Shown piece after piece: positions 7,573 through 16,941 of a DNA stretch of 64,000 bases (position 1 is its first letter; every line of letters begins with the position of its first letter). The stretch is taken from positions 21,381-85,380 of the forward strand of contig CASDWH010000007.1 in assembly GCA_949284715.1 (NCBI GenBank). The letters run 5' to 3'. The notes under the pieces were generated by a model. It was given only the letters and a program-made list of their open reading frames with translations. It had not been told where the DNA came from and made no database searches. The stretch is from an uncultured bacterium. Its GTDB lineage: Bacteria; Cyanobacteriota; Vampirovibrionia; Gastranaerophilales; Gastranaerophilaceae. Position numbers and translations under genes: made by a program.

Positions 7573-9193
7573 CCGATTCCTCATCACGGCCTAAATCTAT
7601 AAATGCTTTTATTTCTTTTCCTGAATTACCTCGATCAGGAGGATAAAAGATTACTTCATTCTCTCCTTTTTGTAGATGCTTTGAAATATCATATTCAAAG
7701 TTCTTTTGTAAAAAACCTCCGCCCAGACCAATTTCAAGCAGTAAACCATTTATTCTAACCGGCAGCATTTTAGCATTTTGGTAGTTGTCTATAACAACAA
7801 AGCCTCTTTTTTCCGGCGTATAAAATTTTTGTTTTACAGGAACTTCTTTTATAACAGCAGGGGTTGTGCCGATTGTTATCCCCGTATAATAGTGTTTAAG
7901 AATATCTTTATAGCTTTTATTAAGCTTCGTTCCCATAAATCCCGCCCCGTACTGACTCATACCAACGCCATGCCCGAAGCCTCCGCCGCTTGCTGTAATA
8001 TTAGTTATATTTCCGGCCTCATCGCGTTCTATATCAAGAACAAAGTTAGCACTGGGCAGCGCCTTGCCACGGTTCAAGAGAAGCCGTCTTATAATAAGTT
8101 CTTTCCTCACAAGATAGTTACCGCGTTCCGTATCTATTTCTATTTCCATAATTTTACCGGACTCACCGCGCTTAACAACCTTTATATCTTTTACCTTATA
8201 TATAAAATTATCCTGCGGCGGCGGTGTTATAAAACCTGTTTGTGCAAGAGATTTCAAATTCATATTAATATCTGTTTCAAACTCCTCTAAAGTCCAGGTT
8301 CTCTTCCATCTATAGTACGGCGAATCCATATCATATGCTGACGGAATTGAGGTATAAAACGCTCTTGCATTTTCTTCTTTAGTCATTGGAATAAACGAAA
8401 GCATATCGGGTTTTGCAACAAGATACGGCTTTTGCTCTGCGGGAAACTGGTATTTATCTGAAAACGAATTTGCATAACTCTCTGTATATCCGCCGGCTGT
8501 AGAGCTATACAATGCCAGTATAAGTTCACCTTTATATGATGCAACCTGTCCTTCCGTTTCTTCTACCGCCTGATTTGAAATTTCTTCTTCTGTATTGGCG
8601 CCAAAATAAACCTGACTTGCTACGCTGTCTACCACATCAAACTCCTCATACGCTTTGCATCTCGGTGCAAGAACATAGTTTCTTGCTGCAATTGTCTGAG
8701 CTTTTAAAGCCTCCAATCCGAACCTTACAGGCATTTCATTTGGAACCACTCCTTTTAAATAATCCTGCATTTCTATAATATTAATTATATAAAAACCATC
8801 TTTCTGCTTAGTTCTGCAAAACTCCATTGCTCCGTGATAAACAGCGGGTTTTCCTTTACGTTTTAAGCCGTCAATACCTATTAAACCCTTTTCAGAAACA
8901 ACAACAAAAGACTGCAATCCCAGAGTTTTTTCATTATCAATATTTACAAGAAAAGAATCTTCTTCATGTGTTACCCGCAATATTTTAGATGCAGGTATTT
9001 TTGCTATAATCCGCTTGGTAGCTTTATCACATATCATATAGTCATCTGTTGCATACATAATAACGTCCGAGTGTTTTACAGACTGAAAATTATTATCCGT
9101 AATTCCCACACGTACAATATCTTCAGCAAATGCAGCAGGAATCAGGAAAAACAAGACCAGATAAAGTAAACTCCTGACTATTTTAGTTCCCAA
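7559..9193 (-). CDS. SpoIID/LytB-domain cell-wall protein, long form
   Basis: A 544-residue exported protein. It has a signal peptide (hydrophobic core LLYLVLFFLIP, cleavage after AAFA) and a SpoIID domain: LKGVVPNEMP with the catalytic Glu, LKAQTIAARNY, the SSTAGGYTES segment and GHGVGMSQYGA. SpoIID enzymes are lytic transglycosylases that cut denuded glycan strands; here it is expected to act on periplasmic peptidoglycan. A C-terminal extension after residue 430 is beta-rich and unassigned. The likely start is a TTG with GGGA upstream, inside the cysS 3' end (16-nt overlap). Its place just before murJ supports a cell-wall role. Confidence 0.88.
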   Translation of the reverse strand: MGTKIVRSLLYLVLFFLIPAAFAEDIVRVGITDNNFQSVKHSDVIMYATDDYMICDKATKRIIAKIPASKILRVTHEEDSFLVNIDNEKTLGLQSFVVVSEKGLIGIDGLKRKGKPAVYHGAMEFCRTKQKDGFYIINIIEMQDYLKGVVPNEMPVRFGLEALKAQTIAARNYVLAPRCKAYEEFDVVDSVASQVYFGANTEEEISNQAVEETEGQVASYKGELILALYSSTAGGYTESYANSFSDKYQFPAEQKPYLVAKPDMLSFIPMTKEENARAFYTSIPSAYDMDSPYYRWKRTWTLEEFETDINMNLKSLAQTGFITPPPQDNFIYKVKDIKVVKRGESGKIMEIEIDTERGNYLVRKELIIRRLLLNRGKALPSANFVLDIERDEAGNITNITASGGGFGHGVGMSQYGAGFMGTKLNKSYKDILKHYYTGITIGTTPAVIKEVPVKQKFYTPEKRGFVVIDNYQNAKMLPVRINGLLLEIGLGGGFLQKNFEYDISKHLQKGENEVIFYPPDRGNSGKEIKAFIDLGRDEESDDTK

Positions 9194-10551
9194 ACCGTTC
9201 CCTCTTTCCCATCCTTTAATACTATTCCTAATTTATCCAAACCTACACGAATATTATCGGCAACAGTCCAATTTTTCTCTTCTCTTGCTTTTTTTCGTTC
9301 CTGTATGACTTCTTCCATATTCCGGTAATTAGTTCCGAGTTCTGAATTAAGTGATTTAAGCAGCTCGCTTAACTCTTCTTCTGAAAGTTTTTGTTTTTCA
9401 AATGTAAAACCAAGAGTTGATGCAAGTTTATATAAAACAGTAAATGCGCCTTCTTCATCTTTATTAGCTTTATTAGTCAATTCAAATAACACAGCAAGTG
9501 CCTTCGATGTGTTTAAATCATCATCCATAGCAGAAATAAAGTCATTATATTCAGCAAATTCTGTAATATCAAGAGTATCATCAACCCGTGTACGTTTAGC
9601 GTTTAACATCCGTTTAACCCCCGCAGCCGCAGACTGTAGCGCCTCATCTGAAAATTCTACCGGCATTCTATAGTGATTTGTCAGTATAAAAAATCTTATT
9701 GTATTGCTGTCATAATTTTTAAGCAAGTCATCTATAGTTAAAAAATTGCCAAGTGATTTTGACATTTTTTCCTTATTAATAGTTACAAATCCGTTATGCA
9801 GCCAGTAGTTTACAAATTTACACCCGTTAGCACACTCAGACTGGGCAATTTCATTTTCATGATGCGGGAAAATCAAATCAGCCCCGCCGGCATGGATATC
9901 AATAGTTTTGCCTAAATATTTGCGGCTCATTGCAGAGCATTCTATATGCCATCCCGGACGCCCGACACCCCACGGGGATTTGTATCCGAACTTTTCATCT
10001 TTTTTCCAGAGTGCAAAATCCAAAGGATCTTCTTTTTGAACCCCTACTTCGACACGTGCGCCGCTTTCTAAAGCATCAATAGGCTGTTTTGAAAGACGGC
10101 CGTACTCAGGGAATTTTTTTACCCTGAAATATACATCGCCGTTAGTTTCATACGCAAATCCTTTTGCTATCAAATCCTTAATCATTCCTATCATTTCGCC
10201 AAGAGTTTTTGTTGCAAAAGGTTCAATGTCAGGCCTCAGATTATTAAGCGCTTTCATACTGTCAGTAAAACGGTTATACCAGTATGTTGAAACTTCCTCA
10301 GGAGTTTTCCCCTCTGTTTCGGCTTTCTTAAGTATTTTATCATCAACATCAGTAACATTGCGGCAATATGTTACATCGTACCCTTTAAACTTCAAATATC
10401 TATACAATACATCCCAGGTAATATAACATCTGGCGTGGCCAAGGTGTGCATTGTCATACACAGTAGGCCCGCATACATACATTTTTACTTTATTCTCCTC
10501 CATCGGTTTAAATTCCTCTAATTTATTTGTATAAGAATTATGAAGTTTCAT
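9178..10551 (-). CDS. cysS: Cysteinyl-tRNA synthetase
   Basis: CysRS (457 residues, normal size), a class I aminoacyl-tRNA synthetase. Visible signatures are the N-terminal zinc Cys in YVCGPTVYDNAHLGHAR with the HIGH motif (HLGH), WHIECSAMSRKYLG and HHENEIAQSE supplying the other zinc ligands, and KMSKSLGN. The C-terminal helical DALR-like region is complete. GGAGAAAAG precedes the ATG. It is part of the parvulin-to-murJ operon. Confidence 0.98.
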   Translation of the reverse strand: MKLHNSYTNKLEEFKPMEENKVKMYVCGPTVYDNAHLGHARCYITWDVLYRYLKFKGYDVTYCRNVTDVDDKILKKAETEGKTPEEVSTYWYNRFTDSMKALNNLRPDIEPFATKTLGEMIGMIKDLIAKGFAYETNGDVYFRVKKFPEYGRLSKQPIDALESGARVEVGVQKEDPLDFALWKKDEKFGYKSPWGVGRPGWHIECSAMSRKYLGKTIDIHAGGADLIFPHHENEIAQSECANGCKFVNYWLHNGFVTINKEKMSKSLGNFLTIDDLLKNYDSNTIRFFILTNHYRMPVEFSDEALQSAAAGVKRMLNAKRTRVDDTLDITEFAEYNDFISAMDDDLNTSKALAVLFELTNKANKDEEGAFTVLYKLASTLGFTFEKQKLSEEELSELLKSLNSELGTNYRNMEEVIQERKKAREEKNWTVADNIRVGLDKLGIVLKDGKEGTVWELK

Positions 10552-10559
10552 CTTTTCTC

Positions 10560-11012
10560 CTAATAATCAATTGCTAATTTTATCACTGCTTTTTTCATTG
10601 TTGTATTTGTATTACATTTCACTCCTGGTTTATGGATTTCGTCAGGAAATATAATCATAAAATCACCTGTTTCCATTGTAATATAATCACCGCCCGCGCC
10701 GTCTAAAAACTCTATATCACGTTCAGGTACATAAGGAACTTTATCTGAACAGAGTTTTCTTCTGCACATACCTATTTTTTCCTCGCCGGATATTATATAT
10801 TGTATATCAATATATTTTTTGTGAAGTTCCCAATCCGCACTATCTCTGGTTGTATATGTATTTATGTTTATATAAAACTTTTCTCCGTCAATCAAATACT
10901 TTCCATCAGCCAGGGCTGATAAATTCTGCTCTTTAATATAGCAAAGAGCTTTTTTAATACCTTCCGACAGATCGTAGTACTTCTCTGCATTTATTAATGA
11001 ATCTTTTATCAT
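10560..11012 (-). CDS. YhcH/YjgK/YiaL family protein (cupin-like)
   Basis: A 150-residue beta-barrel protein of the YhcH/YjgK/YiaL (DUF386, EbgC-like) family. Marks of the family are ELHKKYIDIQYIISGEEKIG and the metal-site segment FPDEIHKPG, with Lys in AVIKLAI near the end. Homologues occur in sugar and sialic-acid operons, but their reaction is unsettled. Here it is in an operon between an RNA methyltransferase and cysS (4-nt overlap upstream), so the context gives no sugar link. Confidence 0.88.
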   Translation of the reverse strand: MIKDSLINAEKYYDLSEGIKKALCYIKEQNLSALADGKYLIDGEKFYININTYTTRDSADWELHKKYIDIQYIISGEEKIGMCRRKLCSDKVPYVPERDIEFLDGAGGDYITMETGDFMIIFPDEIHKPGVKCNTNTTMKKAVIKLAIDY

Positions 11013-11770
11013 ATTAACCTCATTTTGTACATAATTATACCTGCTGAAAGCGCAAGGTTAAGAGATTCAACAGAATTTGTCATTTCTATTGTTATATTTG
11101 TATCCGTAATCCCTTTTAACTCTTCACTTAAGCCCTCTGCTTCCGACCCAAAAAACACACAGGATTTTTCCGGAAAATTATACCCGCTTAAATACACCGC
11201 ATTATCTTGCACCGGCAGTGTTCCTATCTTAGTAAATTCTTTAAGTAGATTTTTTAATTTGTTTAAATCATCTATTACAGAAATATTATTTTTCCATAAA
11301 TTCCCGACACTGGAGCGAACGCATTTCGGATTATAAATATCAACCGTATCCTTGTATAAAATTACACCGTCAATACCGAATGCCGGCGCTGTTCTGAGTA
11401 TTGTACCCAGATTTCCCGCATCTTTTATTCCTTCTAAAAGAACGACCCGCTTTGCAGTGCTAATCCATTCATCAGAAATAGTTTTTTGAATCCCGGCTGC
11501 AACTATTGACGGAGGTGTGTCCGTCGTAGAAATTTTTTTTAAAACAGCTTCATTTGTTTTTATAATTTCAATACCTGAATTTAAATAACCGCTGATATCT
11601 TCCGGTTTTTCTACAAAAACCTTTGTTAATACAACTCCCGCCGATATCGCTTCTTCTACAGCCTTATTCCCCTCTATCAAAAACAACCCCGTTTCCGCTC
11701 TAAACTTCTTTTGCCGGAGTTTTACCATTTCTTTTACCGTTTCATTTGTAAGCGATGTTATTTCTATCAT
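11009..11770 (-). CDS. TrmH/SpoU-family RNA 2'-O-methyltransferase
   Basis: A 253-residue SPOUT methyltransferase that uses S-adenosylmethionine to methylate a ribose in rRNA or tRNA. An N-terminal substrate-binding domain (FLIEGNKAVEEAI) precedes the knotted catalytic domain: motif 1 LLEGIKDAGNLGTILRTA with Asn and Arg, motif 2 CVFFGSEAEGLSEE, motif 3 IEMTNSVESLNLALSAGI. The target base is unknown. The ATG at 11770 overlaps the upstream peptidase stop (ATGA) and has GGAGGAG upstream; a more upstream start would lie inside that gene. Confidence 0.92.
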   Translation of the reverse strand: MIEITSLTNETVKEMVKLRQKKFRAETGLFLIEGNKAVEEAISAGVVLTKVFVEKPEDISGYLNSGIEIIKTNEAVLKKISTTDTPPSIVAAGIQKTISDEWISTAKRVVLLEGIKDAGNLGTILRTAPAFGIDGVILYKDTVDIYNPKCVRSSVGNLWKNNISVIDDLNKLKNLLKEFTKIGTLPVQDNAVYLSGYNFPEKSCVFFGSEAEGLSEELKGITDTNITIEMTNSVESLNLALSAGIIMYKMRLI

Positions 11771-13323
11771 ACAAGTAAAAACTCCTCCAGCCATATTTTT
11801 TCCATCTTGTTTAGCATACTAAAATCAATAAGTTTTTTTTCATAAGGCATTTGGGCAAAAGAATGAATTTTATTACCCGAAAAATAGCAGGAATTTTCGA
11901 GCCGGACTCCAAAGGTTTCAGGGTTATAAAGCCCGGGTTCTATTGTAAAACACATACCGTTTTGTAAAGGTGTCTTGGCAATATCTGAAGTGCTTAAATT
12001 AGGCGGAGCTTCATGAACATTAATTCCAAGACCGTGGCCTAATCCATGTCCGAATGCATAACCCGGAATTGGCTCGTTATTAACCATATCACGGGCAATT
12101 TTATCAATATCATAACCTGATATATTTTCAGTAATCTCTGTATTAAAGGCGTTTAAAAACATTTTAAGCACAAATGTGTATACCTTTTTATACTCATCAT
12201 CCGGTTCGCCTTTAAAAAATACCCTTGTGATATCTGTTGCAAGCCCGTTGTCATAATACGCTCCGCAGTCAATAAGAACTAAATCCCCATCTTTTACAAT
12301 CTCCTCATTTGAACATTTAGAATAATGTGCAAGCGCTGAATTTTTATTTTTAGCAACAATAGATTTAAAACTTAAGGAGCGGGCGCCTGTTTGTAAAAAA
12401 TTTTTCTCTAAAACTTCGGCAATTTCGTACTCGGTAGTTTCTTTTACTGCCATTATAAATTCCCGTGTTGCTAAAAGAGCCTCATCTGTAGCCTGAAAAG
12501 CTTTTTTATAACTTTCAATCTCTTCGCTGCATTTTATTGATTTCATCAAACTTACAGGAGAAGTTCTGTGTTCAGGATAACGTATTGCAGCATAATCTTT
12601 TGCATTTACAGAAGATTTATCAACATATACAGGATAGTCTATTTTACCCAGTATCTCTTCACAGCAATCAAGCGGCATATACATCAGATTATTAATTTTT
12701 AACCCGGTAGTATCCATATCTGTAAACAAAATATTTTCATAATTTGTTAAAAGTAATTTCCCTTGAATTTTACTTGAATAATTTTCACTAAAATCTCTGC
12801 CATTTACAAGATATGAAACTTCTTCCAGATTTGATAAGAAAAACGGCCGCGGAATTACAGCAATTTTCTCTTCAAAACCTTTTCCACACAAATCAAAAGG
12901 CAGCACTTCAATTTTATTATGATTAAATTTAGTATAAAAATTAACCGGATCTAGATTTAAAAGTTTTACATTGATATCTTTAAAAGCTTCAACCCGTAAC
13001 TGAGAATTTTTTTCAGCAACAATACCAAGCACAGAACCCGGCGGAATTAATTTTCTAATTTCATAGTCCTGCCGCTGTCCTGTTTGGAGTTTAACAAGAG
13101 TAACCTCCTTACCTATTTCAAGCTCTGCCTGCGTATGGTATCTGCCGTCAACAAACAGATATATTTTCCCATCAGGACAAACAAGTGCATCACCGGTAGA
13201 GCCGCTGAATTTTGTCAGCAAATAGCGTGCATTCTCTTTTAAATCCGGATATTCTGCAAGAAATTCATTTGTCGAATTGACTAAAAGATAGTCAACACCC
13301 AATTTCTTTAAATCCACCGTCAT
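11767..13323 (-). CDS. M24-family aminopeptidase (Xaa-Pro type)
   Basis: A 518-residue metallopeptidase of family M24, probably an Xaa-Pro aminopeptidase releasing N-terminal residues before proline. The C-terminal pita-bread domain keeps all five metal ligands: DCGAYYDNGLATDIT (two Asp), GHGLGHGLG (His), FTIEPGLY (Glu) and GVRLEN (Glu). The N-terminal creatinase-like part is about 250 residues, longer than in single-domain PepQ-like enzymes. The ATG at 13323 has AAGGA 6 nt upstream. It follows the parvulin gene by 9 nt in the same operon. Confidence 0.92.
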   Translation of the reverse strand: MTVDLKKLGVDYLLVNSTNEFLAEYPDLKENARYLLTKFSGSTGDALVCPDGKIYLFVDGRYHTQAELEIGKEVTLVKLQTGQRQDYEIRKLIPPGSVLGIVAEKNSQLRVEAFKDINVKLLNLDPVNFYTKFNHNKIEVLPFDLCGKGFEEKIAVIPRPFFLSNLEEVSYLVNGRDFSENYSSKIQGKLLLTNYENILFTDMDTTGLKINNLMYMPLDCCEEILGKIDYPVYVDKSSVNAKDYAAIRYPEHRTSPVSLMKSIKCSEEIESYKKAFQATDEALLATREFIMAVKETTEYEIAEVLEKNFLQTGARSLSFKSIVAKNKNSALAHYSKCSNEEIVKDGDLVLIDCGAYYDNGLATDITRVFFKGEPDDEYKKVYTFVLKMFLNAFNTEITENISGYDIDKIARDMVNNEPIPGYAFGHGLGHGLGINVHEAPPNLSTSDIAKTPLQNGMCFTIEPGLYNPETFGVRLENSCYFSGNKIHSFAQMPYEKKLIDFSMLNKMEKIWLEEFLLV

Positions 13324-13332
13324 CAAACATCC

Positions 13333-13611
13333 TTATTCAGTAATATCTGTAAGATAAATCAGATGCCACCCGAACTGTGTTTCAACAGGTTCGGAAACTT
13401 CACCTTTCTTAAGAGCGAAAGCAGCATCTTCAAATGGTTTAACCATCATACCTTTGCCAAAATATCTTAAATCACCGCCGTTTTGGCCAGACGGACATTT
13501 TGAATACTTTTTAGCCAATTCTCCAAAATCTGCTCCGTTATCTATTTCTGCTTTTAATTTTTTAGCTTCCTCTTCTGTTTCTACCAAAATATGACTCGCT
13601 CTGATTTTCAT
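13333..13611 (-). CDS. Parvulin-type peptidyl-prolyl isomerase
   Basis: A 92-residue minimal parvulin (PpiC family) that catalyses cis/trans isomerisation at prolyl bonds. It consists of the catalytic domain alone: [16 protein letters not shown] at the N-terminus, the [20 protein letters not shown] core and [10 protein letters not shown] at the C-terminus. There is no signal peptide, so it is expected to be cytoplasmic. AAGGAG lies 7 nt before the ATG at 13611. It is the first gene of a seven-gene operon ending in murJ. Confidence 0.92.
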   Translation of the reverse strand: MKIRASHILVETEEEAKKLKAEIDNGADFGELAKKYSKCPSGQNGGDLRYFGKGMMVKPFEDAAFALKKGEVSEPVETQFGWHLIYLTDITE

Positions 13612-13705
13612 AAAAACACTCCTTATCCTAAAATACCATACCAGTATAACACGAAAGAAAAGAGAATTGTAACAGAAATACCACAATCGGCGCTAAAGGC
13701 ACAAA

Positions 13706-14881
13706 CTATGGTCTTTCAAGTTCTCCATCGGACAGCTTAATTGAATTCTCGCCTCTTTTCAAATAATCAAATTTGAAACCTTCGTTTTTACCGCTGTCAA
13801 TTACTTCAATTTTATAATATTGTTTTGCCTGATTAACGGTATTTTCAAGATTTCTGAACGAAAATCTGCGGGCTGCCATTGTTTCTGCAAGTTTTTTCAA
13901 CTGGCGTTCGTTTTCCGCAATAAATATATCGCCTCCGCTAATCCCTTTCAAGTTCATTTTCAACGCTTCAAACAAACATTCTTTATCAGGATAAGGAACC
14001 TCCACAATATTTTGAAATCTGCTCATTGCAGCCCGGTCTAATCCGTTATTTTTAGGAGATATGTTTGTTGTACCTATTACAGTTACATTAGGTGCTGTTT
14101 CATTCAGCCTGTCCATATAGTTTAAAAATACAGATCTATCCTCTAATTTTGACAAAACATGCCCGCTGCCCCGTGCCAGATTTTCCGGAGGCATTACAAT
14201 TGTATCTATTTCATTAAATGTTACAACATATTTTTTTTGCGGATTTTTACCCGCAGCCGCAAGAATTTTTTCAAAAATGTATTTTAAATTTTCAACACTT
14301 TCGCCGCTCCATTTTGAATTAAAATCAGAATACAAAACCTCGGTATATTCAGCATCAAGCGATTTTGCATAAATTTTTGCAAAGAAAGATTTGCCAACGC
14401 CGGCAGGGCCGAACAAAAGCAGCCTGTTTGATGAAACCGCCTCGCCTGTTTCTTTTGTAATATTATCACCTGCCTTAGATTGTTTTACCTGTATTTCCAG
14501 TATTTCACGCAATTCTTTATTTATACTTTTACAGTTCTCCAGCAGCGGCACCTTCGGATTATTCTTTAAAGACTCAAATCCTTTAAAGTAAATATCGGTT
14601 AAATCCTGAACCTGTTTTTTCGCAGGTGTAGATTTACCTCTTCCCAGCATAAACATAACCGCACACATTAAAAGTGTAAAAAATGTAACTGTTGACAGCA
14701 CTATAGAACGCTCAGCCTGATCAAGCTGCGCTTTTCTAAAATCATCATCTGTTTTAATCCTTTCAAATTTTTTTTCAAAAAGGAAGTATGGTTTTTCATT
14801 AACAGGATTTTGAAAAGGTGTGTTTTTAAAATTTGGATAAACTTTATGTGATAAGTTATTTTGTGATATTGGCTGCAACAT
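13706..14881 (-). CDS. Membrane-anchored AAA ATPase with altered Walker B
   Basis: A 391-residue AAA-family ATPase. A short N-terminal tail contains NFKN, and one membrane segment lies at about residues 58-79. The AAA module follows: Walker A GPAGVGKS (158-165), Walker B VVTFNEID (219-226), sensor 1 VIGTTN (to 273) and an arginine-finger position in MSRF (Arg288). The Walker B aspartate is replaced by Asn223 while the catalytic Glu224 is kept, so metal coordination may be weakened. It begins 2 nt after the glycine-zipper gene, suggesting a shared function. The substrate is unknown, and I do not recognise a named subfamily. Confidence 0.75.
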   Translation of the reverse strand: MLQPISQNNLSHKVYPNFKNTPFQNPVNEKPYFLFEKKFERIKTDDDFRKAQLDQAERSIVLSTVTFFTLLMCAVMFMLGRGKSTPAKKQVQDLTDIYFKGFESLKNNPKVPLLENCKSINKELREILEIQVKQSKAGDNITKETGEAVSSNRLLLFGPAGVGKSFFAKIYAKSLDAEYTEVLYSDFNSKWSGESVENLKYIFEKILAAAGKNPQKKYVVTFNEIDTIVMPPENLARGSGHVLSKLEDRSVFLNYMDRLNETAPNVTVIGTTNISPKNNGLDRAAMSRFQNIVEVPYPDKECLFEALKMNLKGISGGDIFIAENERQLKKLAETMAARRFSFRNLENTVNQAKQYYKIEVIDSGKNEGFKFDYLKRGENSIKLSDGELERP

Positions 14882-14882
14882 A

Positions 14883-15269
14883 TTATTTTATACCTACTTT
14901 GTCCTTTATTTTTTTAATTGTATTATCAACCTGCTCGCTTAAGTCCTCAACGCTGCTGTCATCAGTCATCCCTCCGATAATACCTCCGAGCTGTGCGCCA
15001 AGTCCTGCTCCACACCCGATAGCTGCGGCAGTTGTTACTCCGGCAGCGGCAAGAGCAGCCAGTCCGCCTGTCAAAATAACAGCACCGGCAGCGGCAGCAC
15101 CGAGAAGTCCTCCGCCGACAATTCCTTTTAACGCTCCGCCGTCACCTTTAAACGTTAGTGTGTCAACTGCTTCACATCTTGCAGGTAAAGTTTTACCGCG
15201 ATTTTTTGATAATTTTTGTACACTGTTTCCAGATTGATAATTTTGATAAAATACCGGAGAAATTTTCAT
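14883..15269 (-). CDS. Glycine-zipper membrane protein of unknown function
   Basis: A 128-residue protein with a basic N-terminus carrying LTFKGDGG (residues 37-44). Two long Gly/Ala-rich hydrophobic segments follow (about residues 45-80 and 82-102, with GxxxG spacing as in glycine-zipper membrane domains), then a short amphipathic acidic/basic tail. It resembles pore- or membrane-inserting glycine-zipper proteins, but I do not recognise a family. AAAGGGG precedes the ATG. It is probably co-transcribed with the AAA ATPase that starts 2 nt after its stop. Confidence 0.65.
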   Translation of the reverse strand: MKISPVFYQNYQSGNSVQKLSKNRGKTLPARCEAVDTLTFKGDGGALKGIVGGGLLGAAAAGAVILTGGLAALAAAGVTTAAAIGCGAGLGAQLGGIIGGMTDDSSVEDLSEQVDNTIKKIKDKVGIK

Positions 15270-15417
15270 ATTTTACCCCTTTCTTTAAGATGCAAATATT
15301 TTATAACACAAATTTATCACTTACAAAAATTCCCCGCAAGGCTCTTAAATCATCTATTTAACAATTCTTTACATACAAATAACACATTTGAAATACTTTT
15401 ATAAAATTTAACAAATC

Positions 15418-15427
15418 TTTACGTAAA
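15418..15427. promoter_or_regulatory. Palindrome upstream of the decarboxylase promoter
   Basis: TTTACGTAAA is a perfect 10-bp palindrome 10 bp upstream of the -35 box at 15438. A related half-site, TTCTTTACATAC, lies about 50 bp further upstream. It could be an operator, but no regulator is known. Confidence 0.3.
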
Positions 15428-15437
15428 ACGCAATTTT

Positions 15438-15466
15438 TTGTACCCGCGATTTTTTTATTGTAATAT
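15438..15466 (+). promoter_or_regulatory. Promoter of the decarboxylase-tmk unit
   Basis: TTGTAC at 15438-15443, a 17-bp spacer, then TAATAT at 15461-15466, giving a leader of about 25 nt before the GTG start. Confidence 0.6.
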
Positions 15467-15498
15467 ATTCTTACTAAAAGTTTTAACAGGAAAAGGCC

Positions 15499-16941
15499 GT
15501 GGCAAAATTATTAAAGGTTAAAAAAGAAGATAAAACAAAAGTGCAGGTTAAAGCGCCGATTGTAGAAGCGTTAAGACAGGCTTGGGAAAACCCGACTTAC
15601 CAGTTCCATATTCCGGGACACACAAAAGGGCGCGCAATTTTTGACGACTTCAAGAAATTAACCGGAACAAAAGTTTTATCACTTGATACAACCGATGAAT
15701 TTGACAACCTCGGAACTCTGCACCCCGCAACAGGCCCGATTAAAGAAGCGCAAGAACTAGCCGCTCAGGCTTTTGGCGCAGAACGAACATTTTTTCTTCT
15801 GAACGGTTCAACCGTCGGGAATCTTGCGATGGCGCTTGGCTGCACCAAAAAAGGGAACAAAGTTCTTGTTAACAGAAACTGCCACCGTTCTATTCTTACA
15901 GGGCTGATTCTCTCCGGCGCAGAACCGGTATGGGCAGTTCCTAAACAGGTTGAAGGCTGGTCAATATGGGGCAGTATTTCACCCAAAAATATAGAAGATG
16001 CATTAGAGAATAACAAAGATATTTCTCTGGTCTGGATTACTAATCCTACTTATGAAGGCGTAGTTTCAGATATAAAATCAATTTCAACAATTTGCAAACA
16101 GCACGGTGTCCCTCTAATTGTTGACGAAGCTCACGGATGCTTGTGGAATTTTAGCAGCCAATTACCGGAAACAGCTTTAAAACTCGGTGCCGATGCAGTT
16201 CTGCACTCACTTCATAAAACAGGCGGAAGTATGAGTCAAAGTTCAATGCTGCATATTGCAAAAAATTCACTCATTGATGCTGACGCAGTCGCTAAAGCAC
16301 TTAAACTTCTTCATACAACCAGCCCGTCAATGCTTCTGCTTGCAAGCCTTGATGCGGCAAGAGCTAATCTTGTAAGCCAAAAAGGGAAAAAGCTTATTGC
16401 CAGAATGATTAAAAACGCCAAGTATTTGAGAAAACGCATTGACTCAATGGAGAAAATCCATCAGTTAAAACCGGATTTCGGATTCTTAACAGATGTAACA
16501 AAAGTATTTGTAAGAATGGACGGTATTTCCGGCAAGCGGCTTGAAACGATTCTTGAAGTCGATTTTAACATTGAAGTTGAATCAGCCTCCGATGTCGGTG
16601 TTCTGCTGCTTATTAATCAAGGAAACTCTTTTAATGATGTGAAATACCTGGCTGATTCTCTAGAAAAAATTTCTAAGACAAACTACACAGATTTGTATTA
16701 TCTGGAAAACAGAAAACACATGCCGCTCGTTGTTCCGCAAATCAAAATGAGTCCAAGAGATGCATTCTTTTCGCCAAAAGAAACTGTATCAAAGCACGAC
16801 TCTATCGGAAGAATTGCGGCGGAGGTTATCGCAGAATGCCCGCCTGGAATTTCAATACTTCTCCCGGGTGAAATTATACGGGAAGAACACCTGCCTTACC
16901 TCAAAGATTATGATTTAATTGAAGTTGTTAAAGAGAGTTAA
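15499..16941 (+). CDS. Orn/Lys/Arg decarboxylase family (probable arginine decarboxylase)
   Basis: A 480-residue fold-type I PLP enzyme of the Orn/Lys/Arg decarboxylase group, probably an arginine or lysine decarboxylase in polyamine synthesis. It has the PLP-site features: FLLNGSTVGNLA, the Asp of LIVDEAHG, and SLHKTGGS with the Schiff-base Lys. A smaller C-terminal domain includes ECPPGISILLPGE. It lacks the N-terminal wing domain of the large E. coli enzymes, like the short Bacillus SpeA and cyanobacterial forms. The GTG start has AGGAAAAGG upstream. The tmk start overlaps the stop by one base. Substrate is uncertain. Confidence 0.88.
   Translation: MAKLLKVKKEDKTKVQVKAPIVEALRQAWENPTYQFHIPGHTKGRAIFDDFKKLTGTKVLSLDTTDEFDNLGTLHPATGPIKEAQELAAQAFGAERTFFLLNGSTVGNLAMALGCTKKGNKVLVNRNCHRSILTGLILSGAEPVWAVPKQVEGWSIWGSISPKNIEDALENNKDISLVWITNPTYEGVVSDIKSISTICKQHGVPLIVDEAHGCLWNFSSQLPETALKLGADAVLHSLHKTGGSMSQSSMLHIAKNSLIDADAVAKALKLLHTTSPSMLLLASLDAARANLVSQKGKKLIARMIKNAKYLRKRIDSMEKIHQLKPDFGFLTDVTKVFVRMDGISGKRLETILEVDFNIEVESASDVGVLLLINQGNSFNDVKYLADSLEKISKTNYTDLYYLENRKHMPLVVPQIKMSPRDAFFSPKETVSKHDSIGRIAAEVIAECPPGISILLPGEIIREEHLPYLKDYDLIEVVKES

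Noticed and set aside
7778..8290. 170-codon open frame antisense to spoIID
   Set aside because: Basic, aromatic-rich translation typical of shadow frames; the minus-strand spoIID gene is well supported.
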